Shown here one piece after another: positions 9,017-16,259 of a DNA stretch of 34,383 nucleotides. The stretch comes from Nitrosomonadales bacterium (GTDB lineage: Bacteria > Pseudomonadota > Gammaproteobacteria > Burkholderiales > Gallionellaceae). The number at the start of each line of letters is the position of its first letter. Within the stretch, counting starts at the first letter, position 1. Below the pieces are notes generated by a model. It worked only from the letters and a program-made list of their open reading frames with translations. It was not told the origin of the DNA and did no database searches. The stretch covers positions 1 through 34,383 of the forward strand of contig JACQFX010000030.1 of assembly GCA_016199835.1 (NCBI GenBank). The letters are read 5' to 3'. A program made the position numbers and the translations under genes.

Positions 9017-9532
9017 ATGAACAAGCGCAATCCATGGTCGTTCCCAATGCTGGCCGCGTCACTGGCCCTGTACTTGCCGCACCTCGCCCTAGCCCAGGAA
9101 TCTGCCGCTGCGCCGATTGCCAGAAATATGTCGGAGATGAAATTCGGCGAGCTGCCCGGACTGCCGACCTGCGCGCAAGGTTCGGTGCAAAGCGGCGATC
9201 CCGGAAAAGGCCCATCCATCATCCTCGCCAAATTAACCCGAGGCTGTACCATCCCGTGGCATTGGCATACCGCGACCGAAAACGTGATGCTTGCGGGCGG
9301 CGCGGGCCGGCTGGAAATGAAAGACGGCAAGCCGCATACGCTCAAGGCTGGCGGCTTTGCAATGCTGCCATCGCATCACATTCATCAGTTCCATTGCGAA
9401 AATAACTGCGCCTTGTTCATCTATTCCGATGCGGCTTTCGACATCCATTATGTGAACGCCAAAGGCAGCGAGTTTCCGCCCGGCGAAGCGCTGCAAGCCG
9501 TGAAAGAAAAAGCCGCGAGCGCGATGAAATAG
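9017..9532 (+). CDS. Periplasmic cupin-domain protein
   Basis: A 171-residue protein with a signal peptide (cleavage near LALA-QE, residue 27) and a single cupin beta-barrel. Cupin motif 1 is in PWHWHTATENVMLAGG (metal-binding His, His and Glu), and motif 2 in GGFAMLPSHHIHQFHC. These would bind a divalent metal in the periplasm; the substrate is unknown. The ATG is preceded by CAGGAG at a suitable distance. It does not obviously form an operon with its neighbours. Confidence 0.85.
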   Translation: MNKRNPWSFPMLAASLALYLPHLALAQESAAAPIARNMSEMKFGELPGLPTCAQGSVQSGDPGKGPSIILAKLTRGCTIPWHWHTATENVMLAGGAGRLEMKDGKPHTLKAGGFAMLPSHHIHQFHCENNCALFIYSDAAFDIHYVNAKGSEFPPGEALQAVKEKAASAMK

Positions 9533-9561
9533 TTCCGGCGACGAGCGCTCCTGAGCCTGCG

Positions 9562-9981
9562 TTATTCGCCGTGCACCGTCACCACGATGCGGCGGCTGCC
9601 GCCGAGGTTCCTGTGCTCGCACAGATAAATGCCCTGCCAGGTGCCCAGCCTCGGCTGCCCATCGGCGATCGGAATGTTGAGGCTGCTGCCGAGCAAGCTG
9701 GATTTGATATGCGCGGGCAAGTCGTCAGCGCCCTCGTCCTGATGCCGGTAATAAGGCTCATCTTCGGGCACGGCATGATTGAAGTAGCTCTCGAAATCCT
9801 GCCGCACCGTGGGATCGGCATTTTCGTTGAGGGTCAGTGATGCGGAGGTGTGCAGAATGAACACGTTCATCATGCCAACTTTGAAATTGCGCAGCTCGGG
9901 CAACTCGCGCAGCAACTCGTCGGTGATCAGGTGAAAGCCGCGCGCCCTAGGCCGCAAGCGTATCTCTTTTTGTAACCACAT
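9562..9981 (-). CDS. yjbQ: YjbQ/UPF0047 family protein
   Basis: A 139-residue cytosolic protein of the secondary-thiamine-phosphate-synthase-like UPF0047 family. It shows the family blocks HTSASLTLNENADPTV (near 45-60), HIKSSLLGSSL (near 90-101), PIADGQPRLGTWQGIYLCEHR (near 103-123) and the C-terminal RRIVVTVHGE. The E. coli homologue has weak thiamin phosphate synthase activity, but the physiological role is unsettled. It is convergent with the cupin gene and stands alone on the minus strand. Confidence 0.93.
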   Translation of the reverse strand: MWLQKEIRLRPRARGFHLITDELLRELPELRNFKVGMMNVFILHTSASLTLNENADPTVRQDFESYFNHAVPEDEPYYRHQDEGADDLPAHIKSSLLGSSLNIPIADGQPRLGTWQGIYLCEHRNLGGSRRIVVTVHGE

Positions 9982-10094
9982 GGATGAGTCGCCTTGTCTG
10001 AGTTGTTATCTTGTCGGCACAGTATCAAAAGTGGGCACGGCATGACCAGTCCTGAACACGATTTATTTTCGCCAGCTTATGCGAGGAAACCGAT

Positions 10095-10712
10095 ATGAAT
10101 GAATTCATGCTGCTCATCTACAACGACATCCATCATCAGACATCATGGTCGGATGAACGCCATCAACGACTCCTGAAAAGCTGCGAAAGCTACATCGAAA
10201 AACTGAAGCACGATGGCAAGCTCAAAGCCCCTCAGCCGTTGATAAAAGAGGGAGTCATCCTTACAGGCTCGAATGGTAAATGGAAAGAAACTCCGCTGAA
10301 TGAAACCGGAGAGATTCAGGTAGGTTATTACCACATACTCGCCAGGAATCTGGACGAAGCGATCGGGATTGCGAAAGGCAACCCCGAGCTGGAATTCGGA
10401 ACAAACGCGAGAATCGAAATTCGCCCGATCAAGGTGAAAGAAGAAAGCACCGACTACGCCTACCCGGATCGGCTGGCCGACAACATCATCAACCAAGGAG
10501 AAAACCATGGATCGCCGCGCGCGCGATCTGCTCGGCGCGGAACGCCAGAATCAGCGTCTTGCCCGAACCCGCCACGCCGCGCACGATGCGGTGTCCCTCG
10601 CCCATGCTGCGCGCCAGTTGCTCCTGCTGCATATCCATCACCGCCAGCATGCGGTCATCGGCGGGCGAGGATTTTGCAGATGGCTCGTCAAACGGCAGCG
10701 CAATCTGGGTGA
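10095..10712 (+). CDS. YCII-type protein with a read-through C-terminal tail
   Basis: The first about 125 residues form a YCII-related domain (start MNEFMLLIYND, then EIQVGYYHILARNLDEAIGIAKGNPEL and a closing IEIRPI strand). Such proteins are often small dehydratase-like or binding proteins of unknown substrate. A good ribosome-binding site (GAGG) precedes the ATG. The last about 65 codons (after 10512) are antisense to the helicase N-terminal fragment and are not original. Rejoining 10512 to the sequence read leftwards from 15260 gives a TGA stop after only a few codons. The native stop was therefore removed by the inversion, and the tail is an artefact of it. The native protein would have been about 142 residues. 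Confidence 0.75.
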   Translation: MNEFMLLIYNDIHHQTSWSDERHQRLLKSCESYIEKLKHDGKLKAPQPLIKEGVILTGSNGKWKETPLNETGEIQVGYYHILARNLDEAIGIAKGNPELEFGTNARIEIRPIKVKEESTDYAYPDRLADNIINQGENHGSPRARSARRGTPESASCPNPPRRARCGVPRPCCAPVAPAAYPSPPACGHRRARILQMARQTAAQSG

Positions 10713-11331
10713 TGCGAATCTCCGGGAATAGCCGCGCACGTACCCGGTCTATCTGCGGCAGCGACAAAGCAGGCCCGATGCGCGGCGACACCATGCGCCA
10801 CACTCGCTCGCGAAACGCTTCAGGATCGACGCTCTCTGTCATTTCGTCACGGAAGATGCAGCGCTCAGGCGGGAATACCTCACGCAAATCGGTCTGCTCA
10901 AACTGCTTGCGCGTGATGTTGCTGAACACCACCCCGTGCCCGAAGGAAAATACCGGCTTGCCCTTGAAGCTCCCACCCTCGTTGACCAGCAGCGGATCGC
11001 GCTTCAACGCATCCACCACGTTGAACATATAGCTGCGCACCTGCACGAATGGGTTGTCAGTCGATACATTGCCGCGATCAGTGATCAGCTCGACCTGCAT
11101 GCTGTTTGCATTGGCTATCGTATCCAGACGCCAGTCTTTGACTTCCAGCACCACAATGCCCTGTTGTGGATGCAGCGTCACGAAATCAGGATGCCTGCCG
11201 AACGGCCCGACCGGAATGTTGTGCCACACCCAGGCGTTGCCTTCGAGGCAATCCTTCAGCCGTTCGGCAAGACGCAGTTCGCCGCGCGCATCGAAGCGGG
11301 CTGCGCCGGGGGTGGGGATCAGGGTGGCCAT
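10489..11331 (-). pseudogene. NERD-domain UvrD-like helicase, N-terminal half
   Basis: The gene starts at the ATG at 11331 and encodes a NERD (nuclease-related) domain, including HPDFVTLHPQQGIVVLEVKDW (split here as PDFV and VLEVKDW). A linker and the helicase Walker A GVAGSGKT (residues 252-259) follow. Homologous sequence ends at codon 273 (10513); the last eight codons are antisense to the YCII gene. The missing rest, from motif Ia to motif VI, lies on the plus strand at 15261-16259. The two parts fit in frame to a 605-residue protein. NERD-helicases are cytosolic DNA-processing proteins common in accessory or defence regions. As it stands this half could bind ATP but not hydrolyse it productively. 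Confidence 0.85.
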
Positions 11332-11357
11332 GGGTTAGCGTGATAGAGATCTACGAT

Positions 11358-12059
11358 TCATGAGGCATGTGCAATCTGCCGGAGTCTTTCAACCAATAAC
11401 CGTACACGTTCGGCATGCGATTCATCCGGGAAAATCATCCCATGGATGGCGTCCATGAATTTTGGCGTTGCCAGCAGCGCCTCGCACCTGTCTGCCAGAT
11501 AGCGCTGCAATTCCACCGGGCTTGCGGCGATTTCCTCAACGACCTCCCGCCTGCCATCGAGCACGTTCACAATATCTTCCAGATCGTGGCTGCCCAGTAA
11601 ATCGGCTTGCCCACGATCCGCAAACGCCTCCAGTTTTGTCGCCACAAACACCGGGGCGGCGATCAGGCGTATCGTCGTTCCGCTCGGCAGCGTAACAAAT
11701 TGCGCCGATTCCATTGCCAACGGATACCAGCGATTGACAAAACCCAGAATGCGGGTATCCGTGGGTATCAAGTCCACTTCCAGATTGCCGAAACGCCAGC
11801 GACAGATCGGCGCTTGTTTCGATACATCGCGCTTGAAACCCAGTTCGACAAACGCCTCCTCCAGCTTGTGATAGTCAGGCAATGCAGCGACCTGTGCCAC
11901 CAGATCCACATCGTAAGTCACTCGCGAAGGTGCGGCAGCCGCATCGGTGAGCAACAAATTCACCGCACAGCCACCCACAAACACCAGCTGCTCGCGCAAC
12001 CCTCCGAGCGCCCGCGCGATCAACTCCACCTTGGACAGATTCGGATACTGCGGCTTCAC
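11358..12059 (-). CDS. Nucleotidyltransferase, AbiEii-toxin-like
   Basis: A 233-residue protein with the signature of the MNT/AbiEii nucleotidyltransferase fold. It has the GG loop in VFVGGCAVNLLL (near 27-38), the paired metal aspartates in YDVDLV (near 50), a third acidic position in LEVDLIP (near 94), and the C-terminal motif KLEAFADRGQADLLGSHDLED (split as KLEAF, RGQAD, HDLEDI, near 142-162). AbiEii-type enzymes add nucleotides to RNA and act as growth-arresting toxins in abortive infection; here this is inference from fold. Its start overlaps the stop of the upstream winged-helix gene by four bases, so the two are translationally coupled. It lies 26 bp upstream of the broken helicase and in the same orientation. 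Confidence 0.82.
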   Translation of the reverse strand: MKPQYPNLSKVELIARALGGLREQLVFVGGCAVNLLLTDAAAAPSRVTYDVDLVAQVAALPDYHKLEEAFVELGFKRDVSKQAPICRWRFGNLEVDLIPTDTRILGFVNRWYPLAMESAQFVTLPSGTTIRLIAAPVFVATKLEAFADRGQADLLGSHDLEDIVNVLDGRREVVEEIAASPVELQRYLADRCEALLATPKFMDAIHGMIFPDESHAERVRLLVERLRQIAHAS

Positions 12060-12592
12060 TGAAAAAACTCATCCAGCAATTTTTGCGCGGCGTTGCGTTC
12101 GCGTGCCTGCCCGCTACGCAGCGCATCGAACAGCGCCAGAATGGCATACAACTTTTCATCCTTGAGCGCGGCCGCCGGAACCGAAGGATACAAAGGCGCC
12201 AGGCTCACACCTCGCGCCGCCCCCTTGGGATGCGGCCAGACCGGCACGGGATCGGAAGTGGGTGCAATTAACGCATTCAAGGGCGCCGCCGCATATCCAG
12301 TCGGCACGCCGCGCGCCAGCGAACCCCAAACCGGAGGAAAGGCATACTTCGCACCATGCAGCAGGAATTCACGCAATTGGGACTTCAGCACCACCGGGCG
12401 ACGATCCTGAAACATAGCCAACTGCGCCGCCGCAGCACGCTTCAATGCCCCATGCACCGCCGACACCGCCAACCCCGTCTGCTCCGCCAACTCCGGATAA
12501 CCGACACTCCCACCGCCACGGCTCAACAAGGCCAGCAAGACATATAAATCCTGCGGTTTGAGTACGGTCTGCTTATTACTGACTTTTGCCAT
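12056..12592 (-). CDS. Winged-helix regulator paired with the nucleotidyltransferase
   Basis: A 178-residue protein. Residues 12-65 form a MarR-like winged helix-turn-helix (LKPQDLYVLLALL, then YPELAEQTGLAVSAVHGALKRA). The rest is Pro/Ala-rich with a C-terminal helical segment KLYAILALFDALRSG. I do not recognise a named family for the C-terminal part. The position is that of AbiEi antitoxins: first gene of a two-gene unit, overlapping a nucleotidyltransferase, with repeated operator-like sites at its promoter. I infer an autorepressor and possible antitoxin. It differs from standard AbiEi in the length and content of the C-terminal domain, so equivalence is not proven. Confidence 0.72.
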   Translation of the reverse strand: MAKVSNKQTVLKPQDLYVLLALLSRGGGSVGYPELAEQTGLAVSAVHGALKRAAAAQLAMFQDRRPVVLKSQLREFLLHGAKYAFPPVWGSLARGVPTGYAAAPLNALIAPTSDPVPVWPHPKGAARGVSLAPLYPSVPAAALKDEKLYAILALFDALRSGQARERNAAQKLLDEFFQ

Positions 12593-12599
12593 ATTCGCT

Positions 12600-12674
12600 A
12601 TTCTTGAAATAAGAATTATTGGGCGGATGGTACGGGCGATAGGCCGCTCAAGTCAATATTCTTATTTCAAGAAT
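12600..12674 (-). promoter_or_regulatory. Twin operator sites around the winged-helix gene promoter
   Basis: Two identical 17-bp sequences in opposite orientation, at 12600-12616 and 12658-12674 (ATTCTT-GAAAT-AAGAAT and its exact reverse complement). Each is itself a dyad with 6-bp arms. Between them, on the minus strand, is a plausible sigma-70 promoter: TTGACT (12651-12656), 18-bp spacer, TACCAT (12627-12632). One site flanks the -35; the other lies between the transcription start and the ATG at 12592. This suits cooperative autorepression by the encoded winged-helix protein, as reported for AbiEi. The sites are seen; their use is inferred. Confidence 0.65.
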
Positions 12675-12744
12675 GTGGAAAGCGCGCCTGCAGAAAGGCC
12701 CGACCGGGATGTTGTGGGGTTTGTAATTTAAACTTGCTGCACAG

Positions 12745-13920
12745 CTATTGCGCTGCGGACTCCGATGAATGCGCCAGTGCCTGCCAGCCGACAACGCGAC
12801 ACCCGTCGCGTTCATACTGCCCATCGCCCCCATAAACAATGCCCGGCGGTAACGCAGCATCGCCGAATAAGGCCGACAGCTTGCGCAGTGCAGCCGTCCA
12901 GTCGCTGCTGAAAGTGGAGCCGGATTTGATTTCAACGGGCATGAACTGGTTGCCCTGCGGGATCAGCAGATCAACCTCATGTCCCGCACTGTCGCGCCAG
13001 AAATACAACTCGGCGACTTGTCCGGCATTGAACTGGCGCTTGACCCATTCCGACACCACCAGCGTTTCAAACAACGCGCCGCGCGAGGCATGGGTGGCCA
13101 GCGTATTCACATCGCGTATGCCCAACAAATACGCCATCAAACCGGTATCGAGAAAATACAGCTTGGGCATCTTCACCAGCCGCTTGCCGAAATTCTGGTG
13201 GTGGGGACGCAACAGATAAACGATATAACTCGCCTCCAGCACGGTCATCCATTCCCGTGCAGTGACATGAGAAATACCGCAATCCGCCGCCAGCGCGGAA
13301 AGATTGAGCAACTGCCCCGAGCGCGCGGCGCACATCTTGAGGAAACGCTGGAACAGCGATAAATCGCGCACCGCCAACAGCTGCCGCACATCTCTTTCCA
13401 GATAAGTGGCTACGTAGTTGGGGAACCAGTCGCCGGGCGCAACAGGGCGGTCATACAGCGGCGGATAACACCCCCGCAACATCGTTTCATCCAGCGTTGC
13501 AGGCAGCAAACCGCCTTCCTTCAACTCGGATAACGAGAATGGCAACAACTGCAATAACCCCACCCGGCCCGCCAGCGACTGGCTGATGTTGGACATCAAG
13601 CCAAACTGCTGCGACCCCGTGAGAATGAACTCCCCCATCCGACGGCGTGTATCCACCACACCTTGCAGATAAGAAAATAAATCCGGGCAACGCTGCACCT
13701 CGTCCAGAATCGCTCCCTGCGGAAACCGTGCCAGAAATCCGCGCGGATCGGAGTCGGCAAACGAACGTTCCTCCGGGTCTTCCAATGAAACGTAAGGCTT
13801 GTCGGCAAACAGCGTGCGCGCCAATGTCGTCTTGCCAGACTGGCGCGGCCCCGTGATCGCCAGCACGGGAAACCCCTGCGCCAGACGCAATGCGGTAGAG
13901 AATGAGGAGCGGTTTAGCAT
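12745..13920 (-). CDS. AAA-type ATPase with DUF4143 domain
   Basis: A 391-residue protein of the widespread AAA_14/DUF4143 family. Walker A is GPRQSGKTTLART near residues 24-36. A Walker B-like LDEVQRCPDL is near 75, followed by sensor TGSQQFGLM. The C-terminal DUF4143 half has a PD-(D/E)XK-like strand (HEVDLLIPQGNQFMPVEIKSG, split as EVDLL and PVEIKSG, near 310-335). The family's role is not established; members are common in accessory regions and near toxin-antitoxin genes. It ends 150 bp before the winged-helix gene, on the same strand, and has its own dyad upstream. The gene is intact. Confidence 0.88.
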   Translation of the reverse strand: MLNRSSFSTALRLAQGFPVLAITGPRQSGKTTLARTLFADKPYVSLEDPEERSFADSDPRGFLARFPQGAILDEVQRCPDLFSYLQGVVDTRRRMGEFILTGSQQFGLMSNISQSLAGRVGLLQLLPFSLSELKEGGLLPATLDETMLRGCYPPLYDRPVAPGDWFPNYVATYLERDVRQLLAVRDLSLFQRFLKMCAARSGQLLNLSALAADCGISHVTAREWMTVLEASYIVYLLRPHHQNFGKRLVKMPKLYFLDTGLMAYLLGIRDVNTLATHASRGALFETLVVSEWVKRQFNAGQVAELYFWRDSAGHEVDLLIPQGNQFMPVEIKSGSTFSSDWTAALRKLSALFGDAALPPGIVYGGDGQYERDGCRVVGWQALAHSSESAAQ

Positions 13921-13925
13921 GTTTA

Positions 13926-13952
13926 CAATTTGAAAGTAGAAACTTCAAATTG
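13926..13952 (-). promoter_or_regulatory. Dyad symmetry upstream of the ATPase gene
   Basis: A perfect 9-bp inverted repeat (CAATTTGAA at 13926-13934 and TTCAAATTG at 13944-13952, nine-base spacer) starts six bases before the ATPase ATG at 13920. A possible -10 (TATCAT on the minus strand, 13954-13959) lies just upstream, so the dyad would sit in the 5' leader. It may be an operator or a translation-limiting hairpin. No matching -35 was found. Confidence 0.45.
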
Positions 13953-13980
13953 CATGATAAGGGGAAATGGGGTGGAGGGG

Positions 13981-14016
13981 AAGGGGGGGCGTTAAAGCTA
14001 ATATGAAGCCCCCCTT
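13981..14016. repeat. G/C-tract hairpin
   Basis: AAGGGGGGGC at 13981-13990 and GCCCCCCTT at 14008-14016 form a near-perfect stem with a 17-nt loop, abutting the left end of the 243-bp element. It could act as a terminator for transcription from either side, although no plus-strand gene ends here. Confidence 0.4.
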
Positions 14017-14021
14017 TGGTT

Positions 14022-14264
14022 CATGGACTCGGTTAAGCCAACATTGGCACCAGCCTCAACATCCCCTCCCCTTGCATAACCAGCGACTTGGCTGGCGTTG
14101 TTTGCCAGCTTAGTCGAATGGCTAGTAGTTCTATCAGGGGGAGAGTTAGGGGCGACGTTGCACCTTCTCCGAGTCTACCCCCATCCCAACCTTCCCCCTG
14201 CAAGGGGGAAGGAGCGGGGCGCTGTGTTGTTCCAATGAATTATTTGGCTTAACCGAGTGCCATG
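14022..14264. mobile_element. MITE-like element with about 20-bp terminal inverted repeats
   Basis: The ends carry ACTCGGTTAAGCCAA (14027-14041) and its exact reverse complement (14244-14258). The match extends outward to CATGG and GCCATG with one inserted base, giving about 20-bp terminal inverted repeats around 243 bp. The interior has no gene. It contains a perfect hairpin (9-bp arms, 14190-14198 and 14204-14212) and C/G-tract segments common in proteobacterial dispersed repeats. The size, ends and lack of coding potential fit a miniature inverted-repeat transposable element; no transposase is near. Confidence 0.6.
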
Positions 14265-14296
14265 AGAGCCCGGCCACTTTAGCCTCTCATGCAGAC

Positions 14297-14797
14297 TTAC
14301 GGTTTGCGGCGTTTGGAGGACAGGTGCTGTTTGCCCTGCACCAGATCCTTGGTCGGAATCCAGCTGCTCTTCGACTTGGGCTTGTCGGTCTGCACGTTCT
14401 TGCCCTGGTGGCTGTGTTGAGCCGCCCTGTAGCTCTGAATCGCCGCCAGCAACTGCTCCTGGGTGACCTGAATACTTGGGTGCTTGACCTTGGGTTCAAA
14501 GTTGGAGAGCTGTTGCTTGAGGTGGGCCAACCGGGTGGCGCTGTCGTCCTTGGCGCGCTGCCCCGTCATCATCGCCTGCGCCTCGGCAGAGAGCGTATAG
14601 CCACCCGCTGCCTCGGCGATCAGGCCACAAACACCCATGCGCGCAAACGCGTCCACCAGTTTGGACTTGGCCGGAATCTCGCCGTGCTGGGCCATGGCCA
14701 GCGCGGTGATGATCTCGTCCAGCGCGGCCGGGCGACGCTTGGCCGCAACGGTGAGGGACAACAGCAGGGCGGCATCGTCGTCGTAAACGGGGTACAT
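14297..14797 (-). CDS. Hypothetical protein
   Basis: A 166-residue protein from the ATG at 14797, chosen because AAAGG lies seven bases upstream (an in-frame TTG at 14812 is poorer). The N-terminal 75 residues are helical and resemble a winged-helix segment (AALDEIITALAMAQHGEIPAKSKLVDAF, split as ALDEIITAL and PAKSKLVDAF, then GGYTLS). The C-terminal 60 are charged, Lys/Gln-rich and probably disordered. I do not recognise a named family. It stands within the inverted segment and in the same orientation as the ATPase and nucleotidyltransferase genes. Confidence 0.6.
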   Translation of the reverse strand: MYPVYDDDAALLLSLTVAAKRRPAALDEIITALAMAQHGEIPAKSKLVDAFARMGVCGLIAEAAGGYTLSAEAQAMMTGQRAKDDSATRLAHLKQQLSNFEPKVKHPSIQVTQEQLLAAIQSYRAAQHSHQGKNVQTDKPKSKSSWIPTKDLVQGKQHLSSKRRKP

Positions 14798-14892
14798 GGT
14801 GAACCTTTGCAAAGTTAGCGTGCGTCCGAGACGGACTTGAGGGCGAGAGTGTAATGGATGCGGGCCGGTTAAGGCGGGAAACCGGCGCCATC

Positions 14893-14953
14893 GTACCGGA
14901 GTCGATTTCTTTTACAGCGATGCCTATCTTCAAAATCAATTCGACTCCGGTAC
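14893..14953. repeat. Short inverted-repeat element (REP/MITE-like)
   Basis: Perfect 13-bp arms GTACCGGAGTCGA (14893-14905) and TCGACTCCGGTAC (14941-14953) surround 35 bp. The arrangement resembles the 'GGGGTCAGAGTCGAATT' type repeats associated with REP-associated tyrosine transposases, but that comparison is from memory and is an inference. It lies in the gap between the hypothetical gene and the IS21-like end. Confidence 0.5.
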
Positions 14954-15018
14954 CTTTAGTCCTACTCAAGGTATGAGCTTCCCTCGGTTTTTCGTCTTCC
15001 AATGGGCGAGCCTGTCGG

Positions 15019-15066
15019 TGCGCGTTTAAAATTACCCAGTCCTGCGCGTTGAATTTTACCCAGGCA
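15019..15066. mobile_element. IS21-like terminus with tandem repeats
   Basis: Two 22-bp imperfect direct repeats with a 24-bp period, at 15019-15040 and 15043-15064, share TGCGCGTT, then TTAAAATTACCCAG or GAATTTTACCCAG. Read on the minus strand the end begins TGCCTGGG at 15066. Terminal 5'-TG and several internal repeats are the hallmark of IS21-family ends. No istA/istB genes or opposite end are visible, so it is a solo remnant. The adjoining sequence is the truncated VOC gene, which it appears to have interrupted. Confidence 0.55.
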
Positions 15067-15068
15067 CT

Positions 15069-15260
15069 TTAGCCGCCATAAAAGCCGCCGTTGATCGCGC
15101 CCGGCTTTGTGGGGCCGCTCTCGCCGGTTTCCGTGGTGGTGGCAAGGACGTAGTTGCCCATCTCTGCGCCCAGCATCTGCGTCTGCCAGCCGAATGCCGA
15201 TTGATAAAATTTTGCTATGCGCGCGCGATCATCGTATGGCATCTCAAAGTGAACGACGGG
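15069..15260 (-). pseudogene. VOC/glyoxalase-family protein, internal fragment
   Basis: Sixty-four codons with the N-terminal VOC signature PVVHFEMP, KFYQSAFGWQTQMLG and PGAINGGFY. The fragment is cut at both ends. At 15260 the start codon is missing, and the best partner is ATG-GAT at 10507-10512 next to the YCII gene, with its ribosome-binding site AAGGAG. At 15069 the sequence runs into a stop three bases from the IS21-like end, losing about half of the usual 120-130 residue domain. The order YCII-VOC is a common pairing. The fragment cannot encode a working protein. Confidence 0.78.
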
Positions 15261-16259
15261 AGCCGCCCGGTACTCCTGTTGAGTTACGCAAACGGGATCG
15301 CTGGCAGACTGGAAAATGCGATGCAGGACAGAGGGGTGGAGGACAAGGTGGTCACTTCGACCTTCCATTCCTGGTGCTGGAAGATGCTGCGCACTTACGG
15401 CCTGCCGATAGCAACCGAGAAAGAGCTTCCCGACTTTTCGACGCGGCAGGCGGCCAATGTGCAGGCCGTGCTGGATGCCGCCGAGCGCGGATTGATTCCG
15501 GGCGGGCAGTACGATGCGGTGCTGATCGACGAGGCGCACGATTTCGAGCCGCAATGGCTGGCGCTCGCGGCGAAGATGGTGAACCCGGACACGAAGGCGC
15601 TGATGATCGTTTACGACGATGCGCAGGCGATTTACAAAGGGCGCACACGCCCGGTGTGGAAGCAGCTCGGCATCGAGGCCGCCGGTCGCACCACGGTGCT
15701 CAAGGTGAATTACCGCAACACCGCGCAGATATTGCGCTTCGCGCGCAAATTCGCCGCCGATGTGATTGGCGCACCGGGCGTATGCGCCGGGGACGAGAGC
15801 GCGATCCTGATGCCGGAAGACGGCGGGCGCGAGGGTGTGGAGCCGGTGGTGCGCCAGTGCGTGAGCCATGACGGCGAAGCCCATGCGATTGCGGAATGGT
15901 TGCTCGGTCGCAAGGCCGCCGGTTACCAGTGGGGACAGATGGCAGTGCTGTATCCCCGGCATTTCATCGGCGGGCTATTCGAGAAAATACTGGCGAAATC
16001 AGGCATACCGATAGACGTGGCAAAAGATCATGGCAACCGCATTGAGACCGGACGCGATGCGGTGCGCTTCCTCTCCATGCACAACGCCAAAGGACTGGAG
16101 TTCCCCTGCGTGGCCATCGGCGGATTGGGTGAGCTGAAGAAGGCCGAGGACATAGAAGACGACATCCGCCTGACCTACGTCGCCATCACGCGCGCCACGC
16201 ACGAGGCATTCATCACTTACTCGAACATGTCGGAACTGGTGGGGCGGTTGGTGGTGTAG
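15261..16259 (+). pseudogene. NERD-domain UvrD-like helicase, C-terminal part
   Basis: It carries the remaining helicase motifs: motif Ia PVLLLSYANGIAGRL, Walker B VLIDEAHDF, motif III YDDAQAIYK, motif IV NYRNT, motif V SMHNAKGLEFPCVAIGG and motif VI LTYVAITRATHEAF. The open frame continues upstream to a TTG at 15201, but those 20 codons are antisense to the VOC fragment. The first native codon is 15261, exactly matching codon boundary 10513 of the N-terminal half on the minus strand. No stops or frameshifts have accumulated in either half, so the break looks recent, or else it is an assembly error. Alone this part lacks Walker A. Confidence 0.85.

Noticed and set aside
10513-15260. Programmed invertible (phase-variable) segment
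   Set aside because: No recombinase gene is in or beside the segment, and the two breakpoints share no clear inverted repeat; GC-rich GCGCGCGATC strings near both are direct, not inverted, and do not coincide with the joints. Left as a possibility only for read mapping.
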